The notes: generated by a model not told the origin, from the letters alone. Positions 6,278 through 12,262 are shown, counted from the stretch's first letter. The stretch is DNA of 12,262 bases from Ch71 sp050945695 (GCA_050945695.1 JBMNTK010000118.1:1-12262); one strand, 5' to 3'. Numbers and translations: made by a program.

Positions 6278-7108
6278 ATGCCCGGACGATTCCTGGAGAT
6301 CTACACCAACTGCTACGGGCAGTACGGCCTAGAAGCCGCCATAGCGCATGCCCCCACCGTGGGCGTCACCCACCTCGAGGTGGCCCTCAAGCCTCACGGT
6401 GGCCACCTGATAGTCCCGGCCGAGGTCATCCTCACCGACCGCAGCCCAGACGAGCAGGTCCAGACGGTGAAGCGGGCCCTCGCTCAGGCCGGAGTGACCG
6501 CCAGCACCGGCAACGGCAGCGCCGACGTCAAGACGCCCGAGGGGATCGAGGCCATCAAGCGGCGCCTCGACATCGCCGCTGAACTCGGCGCCCGCTGGTT
6601 CACGGGCAGCACGGGCCAGGCCGAGAACAAGCGTGACCTGTACGAGGGCACGCTGGAGATCGCCGACTACGCCCAAAGCAAGGGGATACTCGTCTGCCTG
6701 GAGACGCACCCGCCCCTGGTCACCAATGCCGACGAGGCTCTGGCCACCCTCAAGGACCTACAGCATCCCAACATCCGCATTAACTGGGACACCGGCAACA
6801 TCTACTACTACAACGAAGGCCTGGATGGGGAAGAGCAGCTCCAGAAGATCGCACCCTATGTCGGCCACGTCCACCTGAAGGACAGCCGTAAGGGCTACAA
6901 GGACTGGTACTTCCCCGCCTTGGGAGAGGGCACCATAGACCTGGCCCGGTGCCTGGCCATCCTCAAGGACGCCGGCTTCCAGGGCCCCTACAGCATCGAG
7001 ATCGAGGGCATCGCCGGCCAGGATCCCCTCACCCTGGAACAGCGTCAGGAGAACATCCGCAAGTCGGTGGAGCACCTGCGGAGCCTGGGCCTAGAGGACC
7101 TGGACTGA
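6278..7108 (+). CDS. Sugar phosphate isomerase/epimerase family protein (xylose-isomerase-like TIM barrel)
   Basis: A 276-residue soluble protein. ATG 6278 has AAGGAG 6 bases upstream. It belongs to the AP-endonuclease-2/xylose-isomerase-like TIM-barrel superfamily, whose members isomerise or epimerise sugars, keto-sugars or inosose with a divalent metal. Likely metal ligands sit at strand ends: Glu142 (CLETHPP), Asp171 (NWDTGN), His197/His199 (GHVHLKD) and Glu241/Glu243 (SIEIEG). The segment DWYFPALGEGTIDL (209-222) is the usual late loop. The length is normal. It is monocistronic with its own promoter, and a strong hairpin follows the stop. The exact substrate cannot be assigned; catabolism of an unusual sugar or polyol is plausible given the ThuA, dehydrogenase and URO-D-family genes nearby. 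Confidence 0.92.
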   Translation: MPGRFLEIYTNCYGQYGLEAAIAHAPTVGVTHLEVALKPHGGHLIVPAEVILTDRSPDEQVQTVKRALAQAGVTASTGNGSADVKTPEGIEAIKRRLDIAAELGARWFTGSTGQAENKRDLYEGTLEIADYAQSKGILVCLETHPPLVTNADEALATLKDLQHPNIRINWDTGNIYYYNEGLDGEEQLQKIAPYVGHVHLKDSRKGYKDWYFPALGEGTIDLARCLAILKDAGFQGPYSIEIEGIAGQDPLTLEQRQENIRKSVEHLRSLGLEDLD

Positions 7109-7116
7109 TCAGGGAA

Positions 7117-7170
7117 GTCTCACGCAAAGACGCAAAGGCGCTAAGGCGCCGAAAGGGTGCCTTAGCGCCT
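7117..7170. repeat. 'HAKAQRR'-type repeat copy 1 with 15-bp hairpin
   Basis: The 30-base segment 7117-7146 (GTCTCACGCAAAG...GGCGCTAAGG) recurs at 7348-7377 with 28 of 30 identical. In this copy 7136-7150 pairs with 7156-7170 (15 bp, one G-T pair, GAAAG loop). The hairpin begins 28 bases after the isomerase stop and could slow or end transcription, although no T-run follows. This repeat type is commonly mistranslated as HAKAQRR peptides. Confidence 0.7.
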
Positions 7171-7176
7171 CTCCCT

Positions 7177-7290
7177 GCCATTCCGAGCGCCCTTGTATGT
7201 CATTCCGCTTTTCCCTCTGTGTCATTCCGAGCGAAGCGAGGAATCTACGGCGGTCGGGAGGGGCAGATCCCTCGCTTCTCTCGGGATGAC
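7177..7290 (+). repeat. Dispersed palindromic element copy A with 22-bp-period flanking units
   Basis: The core (7221-7290, 70 bp) is an imperfect palindrome. Arms 7221-7246 (GTCATTCCGAGCGAAGCGAG...) and 7265-7290 match at 23 of 26 positions, with an 18-base centre (7247-7264). Two degenerate units starting (G)TCATTCC or GCCATTCC lie upstream at 7177-7198 and 7199-7220, so this word recurs exactly every 22 bases (7177, 7199, 7221). Copy B at 10786-10919 has the same core length and the same one-sided ladder, inverted. This is the sequence behind spurious 'HPERSEGS' ORFs. No transposase is present. Confidence 0.8.
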
Positions 7291-7347
7291 AGGAGAGAGG
7301 ACTGCGCGTGCCCGGACCCTGGGCGCGAGTACCTGCGGATCTGGGGA

Positions 7348-7426
7348 GTCTCACGCAAAGGCGCCAAGGCGCTAAGGTGAAGAGGGAGTTCCTCTGTTCT
7401 TGCGCGTCTCTGCGCCTTTGCGTGAG
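7348..7426. repeat. 'HAKAQRR'-type repeat copy 2 with 15-bp stem
   Basis: The segment 7348-7377 repeats 7117-7146 in direct orientation with 2 mismatches. A perfect 15-bp inverted repeat (CTCACGCAAAGGCGC at 7350-7364, complement at 7412-7426) encloses 47 bases, so a third, inverted copy of the repeat end lies at 7412-7426. With copy 1 and the palindromic element, it fills most of the gap between the isomerase (ends 7108) and the response regulator (starts 7517). I see no gene in 7109-7516. Confidence 0.7.
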
Positions 7427-7464
7427 GTTCTTTCGCTGCCGTCGTGCTCAGACACCCCGTTCTG

Positions 7465-7473
7465 TGCTTTAAT
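7465..7473 (+). promoter_or_regulatory. Possible extended -10 promoter of the two-component operon
   Basis: TGCTTTAAT (7465-7473) fits an extended -10 (TGn plus TTTAAT, 5/6). The hexamer 17 bases upstream (TGCTCA, 7445-7450) is a weak -35. A transcription start near 7480 would favour the TTG start at 7517 over the TTG at 7487. Confidence 0.35.
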
Positions 7474-7516
7474 GTGCCCATAGCGTTTGATAAGTCACAG
7501 CGGGGGTCACTGGCAG

Positions 7517-8212
7517 TTGGCACAGCAGATACTGGTCGTTGATGACGACAGGGAGATCCTGAGGGTCCTGCAGGCCTACCTGGAACGGGAGGGCTTCCGG
7601 GTGCTCACCGCCTCCGGCGGGGAAGCGGCGCTTCACGCCATCCGGCGAGAGCGCCCCGACCTCATCCTCCTGGACCTGATGCTGCCCGATCGCGACGGTT
7701 GGGACCTCACCCGCCTGGTCCGCACCGACCCTTCCCTGCGGCACATCCCCATCATCATGCTCACCGCCCGCACCGAAGAGGCCGACCGCATCGTGGGCCT
7801 GGAGCTGGGCGCCGATGACTACGTCACCAAGCCCTTCAGCCCCCGCGAGGTCGTGGCACGGGTGCGGGCCGTCCTGCGGCGGGTCTCTCCCGAGGCGCCG
7901 GCATCGCCCCTCCTGCGGGTGCGTGACCTGGAGCTAGACCTGGACTCGCACCGGGCCGCCCTGGCGGGGCAGGAGCTGGACCTCACCCCCACCGAGTTCG
8001 CCCTGCTCCGCGCCCTCATGGGAAGCCCCGGGCACGCCTTCACTCGCCTGGAGCTGATCGAGAGCGCCTTCGGCTACGCCTATGACGGTATGGAACGCAC
8101 CGTGGACAGCCACATCAAGAACCTCAGGCGCAAGATCAGCGGCGAGGGCGATCCCCAGGACTACATCCAGACGGTCTACGGGATCGGCTACCGCCTTCAG
8201 GGGGAGAGATGA
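7517..8212 (+). CDS. OmpR/PhoB-family response regulator
   Basis: The product (231 residues from TTG 7517) is a DNA-binding response regulator. The receiver domain (about 4-120) shows the acidic pocket Asp9/Asp10 (VVDDD), phospho-acceptor Asp53 (LLDLMLP), Thr83 (MLTAR) and Lys105 (VTKPFSPRE). A winged-helix effector domain (about 132-228) follows, with LTPTEFALLRAL and RTVDSHIKNLRRKI. TTG 7517 is preferred because ILVVDDD follows after 4 residues, as in homologues, and a GGGGG stretch (7502-7506) lies 10 bases upstream. An earlier in-frame TTG at 7487 would add 10 unlikely residues. The gene overlaps the kinase gene by ATGA (8209-8212), indicating translational coupling. The regulated genes are unknown. 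Confidence 0.93.
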   Translation: MAQQILVVDDDREILRVLQAYLEREGFRVLTASGGEAALHAIRRERPDLILLDLMLPDRDGWDLTRLVRTDPSLRHIPIIMLTARTEEADRIVGLELGADDYVTKPFSPREVVARVRAVLRRVSPEAPASPLLRVRDLELDLDSHRAALAGQELDLTPTEFALLRALMGSPGHAFTRLELIESAFGYAYDGMERTVDSHIKNLRRKISGEGDPQDYIQTVYGIGYRLQGER

Positions 8213-9558
8213 ACCGTCTCTGGGTGCGTCTCACCGTCTCCCACGCCGTCTTCGTCATCCTGGGCATACTGCTCGTCACCTTTCTCACCGGCCAGGCCCT
8301 GGAACTGGCACTCCGGCGAGAGGCAGCCCGACAGGCGCTGCTGGGCACTGACCTGATAGACCAACTGGCGACTCGCACCCCCGGTCACGGAATGGGCGCC
8401 ATGCACCGCCTGGGCCCTAACATGCCCCACCTCATCTTGGCAGATGGAACCGGTCAGGTGGTCTACGACTGGCAAGGCGAGCCGGGGCGCTACCTGACCG
8501 CCCTGGAGCGACGCCTGGCCGTTCGCATCGTAAGCGATGGTGAGCTGGCGGCATACGTGCTGCCTCTTTCGGTATCAGCCTTGTCGCAGGAGTACACAGT
8601 GGTGCTGCAGGTGTTGCGGCGCACCATGCTCATCGCCAGCGCGGTAGCCGGGCTGGGAGCCCTGCTCGCCAGCCTCTTGGTGAGTGAAAGCCTCACCGCG
8701 CCCTTGCGTCGCCTGGTCGCTGGGGCGCGGGCCGTGGCCGCCGGCCGGCTGGACCATCGCATCGAGGCCCAGGGCCCAAGCGAGACCCGCGAACTGGCCC
8801 ACGCCTTCAACCACATGGCCGAGAGCCTCCAGGATGCCGAGCGCCGCCGGCAGGAGCTCACCGCCGACATCGCCCACGAGCTCCGTACCCCCCTGACGGT
8901 CCTCCAGGGCAACCTCAGCGCCATGCTGGACGGCGTCTACACCCCGAGCGAGGCCGAGGTGGCCGCCCTCTACGACCAGGTGCTGCGGCTTAACCGGCTG
9001 GTCCAGGACCTGGGCCAGTTGGCCGAGTTCGATTCAGGCCGGATGGCACTGGAGCTGGCGCCTGTGGACCTGGCCGAGTCGCTGGAGAGCTCGCTGGCCC
9101 TGTTCCGCCCGGCACTTGAGGCCAAGGGTGTCACCCTCATCGGCCACTGGCCCGACCAGATGCCCCTGGTGCTGGCGGATCGGTTCCGGCTAGGGCAGGT
9201 GCTGGCTAACCTGCTCAGCAATGCCCTCCGGCACACCCCCGAGGGCGGTTCCGTCCGGCTGGAGGCTCGCCAGGTCGGCGATGCCATCGAGGTGTCAGTG
9301 GCGGACACCGGCGAGGGGATCCCGGAGGCGGAGCTAGCCTACGTCTTCGAGCGCCTGTGGCGGGCCGACCGCTCCCGCTCCCGCGAGCATGGCGGTTCCG
9401 GGTTGGGCCTGGCCATCGCCCGCCAACTGGTGGAGGCCATGCACGGCTCCATAGGCGCCACCAGCACCCCCGGCCAGGGGTCCCGTTTCTGGTTCCGCCT
9501 GTCGGCTGCCCCTGCGGGAGCCTCACCGGCGCCGGCTGCTGCCGTGCGCCCGGCCTAG
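8209..9558 (+). CDS. Sensor histidine kinase with HAMP domain
   Basis: A 449-residue membrane kinase, partner of the overlapping response regulator. Order of parts: transmembrane helix 1 (about 8-30), extracytoplasmic sensor region (about 31-137, with no recognised fold), transmembrane helix 2 (about 139-158), HAMP linker (about 159-212), dimerisation/H-box with phospho-acceptor His223 (DIAHELRTPL), and the HATPase domain. The HATPase domain shows N-box LANLLSNALRH (332-342), G1 DTGEGI (366-371), F-box YVFERLWRAD (378-387) and G2 GGSGLGLAI (395-403). A short Ala/Pro-rich tail (about 433-449) follows. It resembles BaeS/PhoR-type kinases in layout. The stop shares CTAG with the stop of the convergent dehydrogenase, leaving no room for a terminator between them. 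The signal sensed is unknown. Confidence 0.95.
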   Translation: MNRLWVRLTVSHAVFVILGILLVTFLTGQALELALRREAARQALLGTDLIDQLATRTPGHGMGAMHRLGPNMPHLILADGTGQVVYDWQGEPGRYLTALERRLAVRIVSDGELAAYVLPLSVSALSQEYTVVLQVLRRTMLIASAVAGLGALLASLLVSESLTAPLRRLVAGARAVAAGRLDHRIEAQGPSETRELAHAFNHMAESLQDAERRRQELTADIAHELRTPLTVLQGNLSAMLDGVYTPSEAEVAALYDQVLRLNRLVQDLGQLAEFDSGRMALELAPVDLAESLESSLALFRPALEAKGVTLIGHWPDQMPLVLADRFRLGQVLANLLSNALRHTPEGGSVRLEARQVGDAIEVSVADTGEGIPEAELAYVFERLWRADRSRSREHGGSGLGLAIARQLVEAMHGSIGATSTPGQGSRFWFRLSAAPAGASPAPAAAVRPA

Positions 9559-10574
9559 AAGGCGCGCTGTCGGTCCACCACGTTGATGAGCGGCTCCCCC
9601 GCCAGGTACCGGCGCACATTCTCGGCGAAGAGGTCCATCAGCCGGTCATAGTAGCCGGGGCTCAGCCAGGAGATGTGCGGAGTCAGGATCAGGTTCTCGT
9701 GGCCCCAAAGGGGGCTATCCCCGGGCAGGGGCTCGACCTCGGTCACGTCCAGCGCGGCGCCGGCGATCCATCCCTCGCGCAGAGCCTGATCCAGCGCTGC
9801 CTCGTCCACCACCGTGCCCCGGGACATGTTGACGAACATGGCACTCGGCCGCATGGCCTGGAACTGGGCGGCACCCATCATTCTGAAGGTGGCCGGTGTG
9901 CTGGGTACCGTCAGCACCACCACGTCGCTCTGCCCCAACAGCTCCATGAGCCATTCCGGCCCCTCTAGCACATCGGGGAGCACGCCCTCTGGGTCGCCGG
10001 TGCCAGGTAGGACGTAACCGGTATCGGCGGGCTTGTCCGGGTCGACGGTGGTGGCTACCAGCCGCATCCCGAAAGCCTTGGCCAACCGGCCCACCTCTCG
10101 CCCGATGCTCCCGTAGCCCACTACGCCCATGGTGAGCCCGGCCAAGTCACCCAGGGAATGGCCGAGCGGGTCGGTGGGCACCCACACGCGCTGCTTCTGG
10201 CGCTCGCGCAGGTAGGGCAGCCGGTGGCGAAAGGCCAGGATGACCGAGAAGGCCCATTCCGCCATGGACCGCACCTGAATGCCGCTGGCATTGCAGATGA
10301 CGACGTCGCTCTGCCACAGCTCCTTTCCCAAGAGCAGGTTCACGCCGGCGCTGGCCGTCTGCACCCAGCGCAGGTTGGGCGCCAGTACCGGGTCGAAGTT
10401 GTGGTTGCCGTCAATGATGGCCACTTCGGCATCACCCACGTGGCTCCCCACTTCGGCCGGATCCTGGGCTGGCACCTGGTGGATCACTGCCCCGGGCGCC
10501 ACCCGGCGGAGCCGGTCCCACTGTGCGTCGGTGAAGCTCATGGAGGAGAAGATGGCAAGAGCCCTGTGCGCCAT
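9555..10574 (-). CDS. D-isomer-specific 2-hydroxyacid dehydrogenase (NAD-binding)
   Basis: A 339-residue cytoplasmic oxidoreductase. It reduces 2-keto acids or oxidises D-2-hydroxy acids with NAD(P)H. The start at ATG 10572-10574 has TGGAGG (10581-10586, minus strand) 6 bases upstream and a perfect extended -10 behind it. A longer frame to 10646 would run into that promoter. Visible features are WVQTASAGVN (70-79), the Rossmann motif GYGSIG (153-158) and the catalytic set Arg252 (MSRGTVVDE), Glu281 (EVEPLP) and His300 (LTPHISW). A region of about 40 residues after the first strand pair (about 176-216) is longer than usual and may shape the cofactor or oligomer surface. Substrate preference (glyoxylate, hydroxypyruvate, phosphoglycerate-like or another) cannot be read. 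Its 3' end shares CTAG with the kinase stop. Confidence 0.93.
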   Translation of the reverse strand: MAHRALAIFSSMSFTDAQWDRLRRVAPGAVIHQVPAQDPAEVGSHVGDAEVAIIDGNHNFDPVLAPNLRWVQTASAGVNLLLGKELWQSDVVICNASGIQVRSMAEWAFSVILAFRHRLPYLRERQKQRVWVPTDPLGHSLGDLAGLTMGVVGYGSIGREVGRLAKAFGMRLVATTVDPDKPADTGYVLPGTGDPEGVLPDVLEGPEWLMELLGQSDVVVLTVPSTPATFRMMGAAQFQAMRPSAMFVNMSRGTVVDEAALDQALREGWIAGAALDVTEVEPLPGDSPLWGHENLILTPHISWLSPGYYDRLMDLFAENVRRYLAGEPLINVVDRQRAF

Positions 10575-10601
10575 AGCGCGCCTCCAGTTGGAAGTGGGGC
10601 G

Positions 10602-10610
10602 ATTATAGCA
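10602..10610 (-). promoter_or_regulatory. Extended -10 promoter of the 2-hydroxyacid dehydrogenase
   Basis: On the minus strand the sequence reads TGCTATAAT, a perfect extended -10 (TGn plus TATAAT at 10602-10607). No good -35 lies 16-18 bases upstream, which extended -10 promoters tolerate. The predicted start near 10595 gives a leader of about 20 bases that includes the TGGAGG site. Confidence 0.65.
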
Positions 10611-10703
10611 CGACCGGCCCTCGCCATCCGTCCGGGCGGTGAACACCCAGGGCGATCACGTCTTCGCCGGCTCAGGCACCCCCCTGAGGAGTGCGCGCCA
10701 CTA

Positions 10704-10994
10704 GGCGCCACTGGTGCGCCCAGGCCCCAGGCACGCCGTTCTGGTCATCCCGTAGCCGTGTGTCGCCCCGGGCCGTCTCCCTCATGTCATCCTGAGCGAA
10801 GCGAGGGATCTACCCCTCCCGATCGCCACAGATTCGTCGCTTCGCTCGGAATGACACAGAGGGGCGCTCAGAATAACGCACAATGGCGCACGGAATGACA
10901 TGGAGGGGCGCGGTATGACACTCCCCCCGAGCAGTGCACGAGGGATCACGTGTTGCCGAGGGCCCTGGCACGCCTGGGCGCACCAGTGTGCGCC
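10704..10994. repeat. Widely spaced inverted repeat bracketing palindromic element copy B
   Basis: A perfect 17-bp inverted repeat (CACTGGTGCGCCCAGGC at 10709-10725, its complement at 10972-10988) extends by GGCGC on each outer side after one unpaired base. The arms enclose about 246 bases that contain palindromic element copy B. The arrangement resembles terminal inverted repeats of a small non-autonomous element, but target-site duplications are not evident. The gap 10575-11181 contains this structure, the dehydrogenase promoter and the ThuA-gene promoter; I see no gene in it. Confidence 0.6.
10786..10919 (-). repeat. Dispersed palindromic element copy B with 22-bp-period flanking units
   Basis: The 70-bp core (10786-10855) has arms 10786-10811 and 10830-10855 matching at 22 of 26 positions, with an 18-base centre. 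The centre matches that of copy A (7247-7264) at 14 of 18 positions only when reverse-complemented, so the two copies are inverted relative to each other. Reading the minus strand, units begin GTCATTCC at 10855, GTTATTCT at 10877, GTCATTCC at 10899 and GTCATACC at 10919, with spacings of 22, 22 and 20. These are the same side and period as in copy A. Confidence 0.8.
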
Positions 10995-11115
10995 AAGTAG
11001 CGAACACTCCGGAGTGATCTGCGCCGGCCGAAGAAGAAGACTCAATCGCCTTCGGTGAGCACAGGAGACCGGGCGCTCCCGGAAGTCCTTTCGACCCGGT
11101 CTCAGCCCGCTGCCC

Positions 11116-11144
11116 TTGACGCGGACCTAGCCTGCCCGGACAAT
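11116..11144 (+). promoter_or_regulatory. Promoter of the ThuA-family gene
   Basis: TTGACG (11116-11121) and GACAAT (11139-11144, 4/6 to the -10) are 17 bases apart. The predicted start near 11151 gives a leader of about 31 bases before ATG 11182 and makes the upstream in-frame ATG (11143), which lies within the -10, an unlikely start. The 14 bases GCTGCCCTTGACGC are identical to those at the TIM-barrel promoter (2069-2082). Confidence 0.5.
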
Positions 11145-11181
11145 GGGGCCGATCACCGACCAACCACATGCGGGGGGAGCA

Positions 11182-11913
11182 ATGGCCGATACTATACGCG
11201 TCACAGTCTGGAACGAGTTCCGGCACGAGAAACGTTCACAGGAGATCGCGGCGGTCTACCCGGAAGGGATTCACGGTGCCATCGCCTCCTTCCTGAGAGG
11301 CCAGCCGGGGCTGGAAGTCCGCACCGCCACCCTCGATGAGCCGGAACACGGCCTCACCGAGGAGGTGCTGGCGCAGACCGACGTGCTCACCTGGTGGGGT
11401 CACATGGCCCACGGCGAAGTGAGCGACGAGATCGTGGACCGGATACAGCAGCGCGTAGTGCTGGATGGCATGGGGCTCATCTGCCTGCACTCGGCGCACT
11501 TCTCCAAGATCTTCAAGCGCCTCATGGGCACCACCTGTAACCTGCGCTGGCGTGAGATCGGGGAGAAGGAGCGCATCTGGGTGGTGGAGCAGGGCCATCC
11601 CATCGCCGACGGCCTGGGCGAGTACTTCGAGATCCCGCACACCGAGATGTACGGCGAGCGTTTCGACATCCCGGCGCCGGACACCTTGGTGTTCGTCTCC
11701 TGGTTCCCGGGCGGCGAGGTCTTCCGGAGCGGCTGCTGCTACCACCGCGGGCGGGGCAAGATCTTCTACTTCCGCCCCGGCCACGAAACCTTCCCTATCT
11801 TCCACCAGCCCGAGGTGCAGCGCGTCATCTCCAACGCCGTGCGCTGGGCGGCTCCGGTCAACGGCCCCGCCCCCACCTTCGGGAACGTTAAGCCGCTGGA
11901 GAACATCCAGTAG
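11182..11913 (+). CDS. ThuA-family protein (trehalose-utilisation-like)
   Basis: A 243-residue cytoplasmic protein with the class-I glutamine-amidotransferase-like flavodoxin fold of the ThuA family. Family members are linked to disaccharide (trehalose/sucrose 3-keto) metabolism in rhizobia, and their biochemistry is poorly defined. Visible motifs are VTVWNEFRHEK (7-17), YPEGIHGAI (26-34), WWGHMAHGEV (71-80), LICLHSAH (99-106), TEMYGERFDIP (154-164), SWFPGGEVFRSG (173-184), CCYHRGRGKIFYFRPGHE (185-202) and VISNAVRWA (215-223). ATG 11182 is preferred over ATG 11143 because homology begins at IRVTVWNE and a promoter covers 11116-11144. A purine-rich GGGGGGAG lies directly upstream, unusually close. 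The gene appears monocistronic and is followed by a stem-loop. Confidence 0.92.
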   Translation: MADTIRVTVWNEFRHEKRSQEIAAVYPEGIHGAIASFLRGQPGLEVRTATLDEPEHGLTEEVLAQTDVLTWWGHMAHGEVSDEIVDRIQQRVVLDGMGLICLHSAHFSKIFKRLMGTTCNLRWREIGEKERIWVVEQGHPIADGLGEYFEIPHTEMYGERFDIPAPDTLVFVSWFPGGEVFRSGCCYHRGRGKIFYFRPGHETFPIFHQPEVQRVISNAVRWAAPVNGPAPTFGNVKPLENIQ

Positions 11914-11947
11914 GAGAACGCGCGGTTGCCGATACGGCGTCGTCTCA

Positions 11948-11973
11948 CCCCCGACCGGGATGCCGGTCGGGGG
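11948..11973 (+). terminator. Stem-loop after the ThuA-family gene
   Basis: A perfect 11-bp GC-rich stem (CCCCCGACCGG at 11948-11958, complement at 11963-11973, loop GATG) begins 35 bases after the stop. No T-run follows, so termination is uncertain; it may protect the 3' end of the mRNA. Confidence 0.5.
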
Positions 11974-12020
11974 CGCCCGGCGCCTAGTTCTGATCTGTCC
12001 CTAGCTAACGGGAGGGACAA

Positions 12021-12262
12021 GTGCTCACCAGCCCCTGCAGGTCCAAGGGCTTCTTCCTCGTGCCGGTATTGCTCGTCCTCCTTCTGGGCCTGACCGGCTG
12101 CAACCTAGCTGTGCAACCTACCCCCGCCTGGCCCACCGTGGCCGCGACGGTGGTCACCCCCTTGCCGGCAGCGCCCAGCCCTACGCCCCAGGAGGCACCG
12201 TCCGCCACCCTTGCGGTGACGGTCACCCAGCAGGCCGCCGACCCGGTCACGCCCGTGCCGCC
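12021..12262 (+). CDS. Lipoprotein of unknown function, 5' fragment (runs off the window)
   Basis: The frame starts at GTG 12021, with GGAGGG (12011-12016) 4-5 bases upstream, and is open for 80 codons to the window edge. The N-terminus has a positively charged patch (CRSKG, 6-10), a hydrophobic core (FFLVPVLLVLLLG) and the lipobox LTGC with Cys27, typical of a signal-peptidase-II lipoprotein. After the Cys the chain is rich in Thr, Pro, Val and Ala (TPAWPTVAATVVTPLP), a low-complexity spacer common between a lipid anchor and an extracellular domain that is not visible here. A lipid-anchored extracytoplasmic protein is likely, and the function is unknown. It lies 107 bases after the ThuA-family gene, with a stem-loop between, so it may be transcribed separately. 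Confidence 0.75.
   Translation, partial: MLTSPCRSKGFFLVPVLLVLLLGLTGCNLAVQPTPAWPTVAATVVTPLPAAPSPTPQEAPSATLAVTVTQQAADPVTPVP

Noticed and set aside
7177..7290. CRISPR-like array from the 22-base periodicity
   Set aside because: Units are head to tail and degenerate, without unique spacers between constant repeats, and no cas gene is present.
7109..7380. Short frames on both strands in the gap after the isomerase
   Set aside because: They are translations of the HAKAQRR and HPERSEGS repeats with no ribosome binding site, a well-known source of false ORFs.
11143..11181. Earlier ATG start for the ThuA-family gene
   Set aside because: It overlaps the predicted -10 hexamer and has no ribosome binding site. 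Family similarity starts after ATG 11182.
10810..11226. Minus-strand 138-codon frame and other frames through the 10.6-11.2 kb gap
   Set aside because: Much of the translation comes from the palindromic repeat (HPERSEGS-type peptide), and it overlaps the ThuA promoter and start. Not credible as a gene.
1..12262. A novel defence, mobile or biosynthetic system
   Set aside because: No nuclease, integrase, transposase, reverse transcriptase, toxin-antitoxin pair, large NTPase or biosynthetic core gene is visible. Coding content is housekeeping and metabolic.
1..12262. tRNA genes (including tRNA-Sec near selA), rRNA or riboswitches
   Set aside because: No cloverleaf with conserved T-loop and acceptor stem, and no known riboswitch core, was seen in the gaps. 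A covariance-model scan would be needed to exclude divergent forms.

Overview
The window is GC-rich bacterial chromosomal DNA with ordinary housekeeping and sugar-metabolism genes. The best guess for the source is a Chloroflexota (Anaerolineae-like) bacterium. The reasons are the GC-rich coding, the gene mix (URO-D family, ThuA family, xylose-isomerase-like TIM barrels, a DUF4129 membrane protein), the Thr/Pro-rich lipoprotein, and dispersed palindromes that read as spurious 'HPERSEGS', 'HAKAQRR' and 'LTPSLSYEMGEGGGEG' peptides. This lineage call is an inference; no rRNA or other lineage marker is present.

Layout. Positions 1-903 (+) hold the 3' part of a DUF4129 membrane protein, whose end overlaps the end of tsaD (840-1919, -) by 64 bp. 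A palindromic repeat block (about 2006-2099) separates tsaD from a probable two-gene operon on +: a glycoside-hydrolase-like TIM-barrel protein (2136-3134) and a URO-D/corrinoid-methyltransferase-family protein (3195-4346). A perfect 14-bp terminator hairpin (4376-4410) lies between that operon and a minus-strand pair, selA (4735-6126) followed by an unknown 88-residue protein (4430-4696). selA and a plus-strand sugar isomerase/epimerase (6278-7108) diverge from back-to-back promoters. A 408-bp repeat-filled gap follows. Next comes an OmpR-type two-component pair (7517-8212 and 8209-9558), whose 3' end meets a minus-strand D-2-hydroxyacid dehydrogenase (9555-10574) at a shared CTAG. A second repeat-filled gap (about 607 bp) leads to a ThuA-family gene (11182-11913), a stem-loop, and the start of a lipoprotein gene (12021 to the window edge).

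Function. TsaD (tRNA t6A synthesis) and SelA (Sec-tRNA synthesis) are tRNA-linked housekeeping functions; SelA implies that the organism makes selenoproteins. The TIM-barrel protein, URO-D-family protein, isomerase, 2-hydroxyacid dehydrogenase and ThuA protein look like scattered parts of carbohydrate or hydroxy-acid catabolism, mostly with their own promoters. No substrate can be assigned.

No defence system, CRISPR array, transposase, prophage or biosynthetic cluster is visible. The most unusual material is non-coding: two inverted copies of a 70-bp palindrome, each flanked on the same side by degenerate 22-bp-period units, within the two large intergenic gaps.
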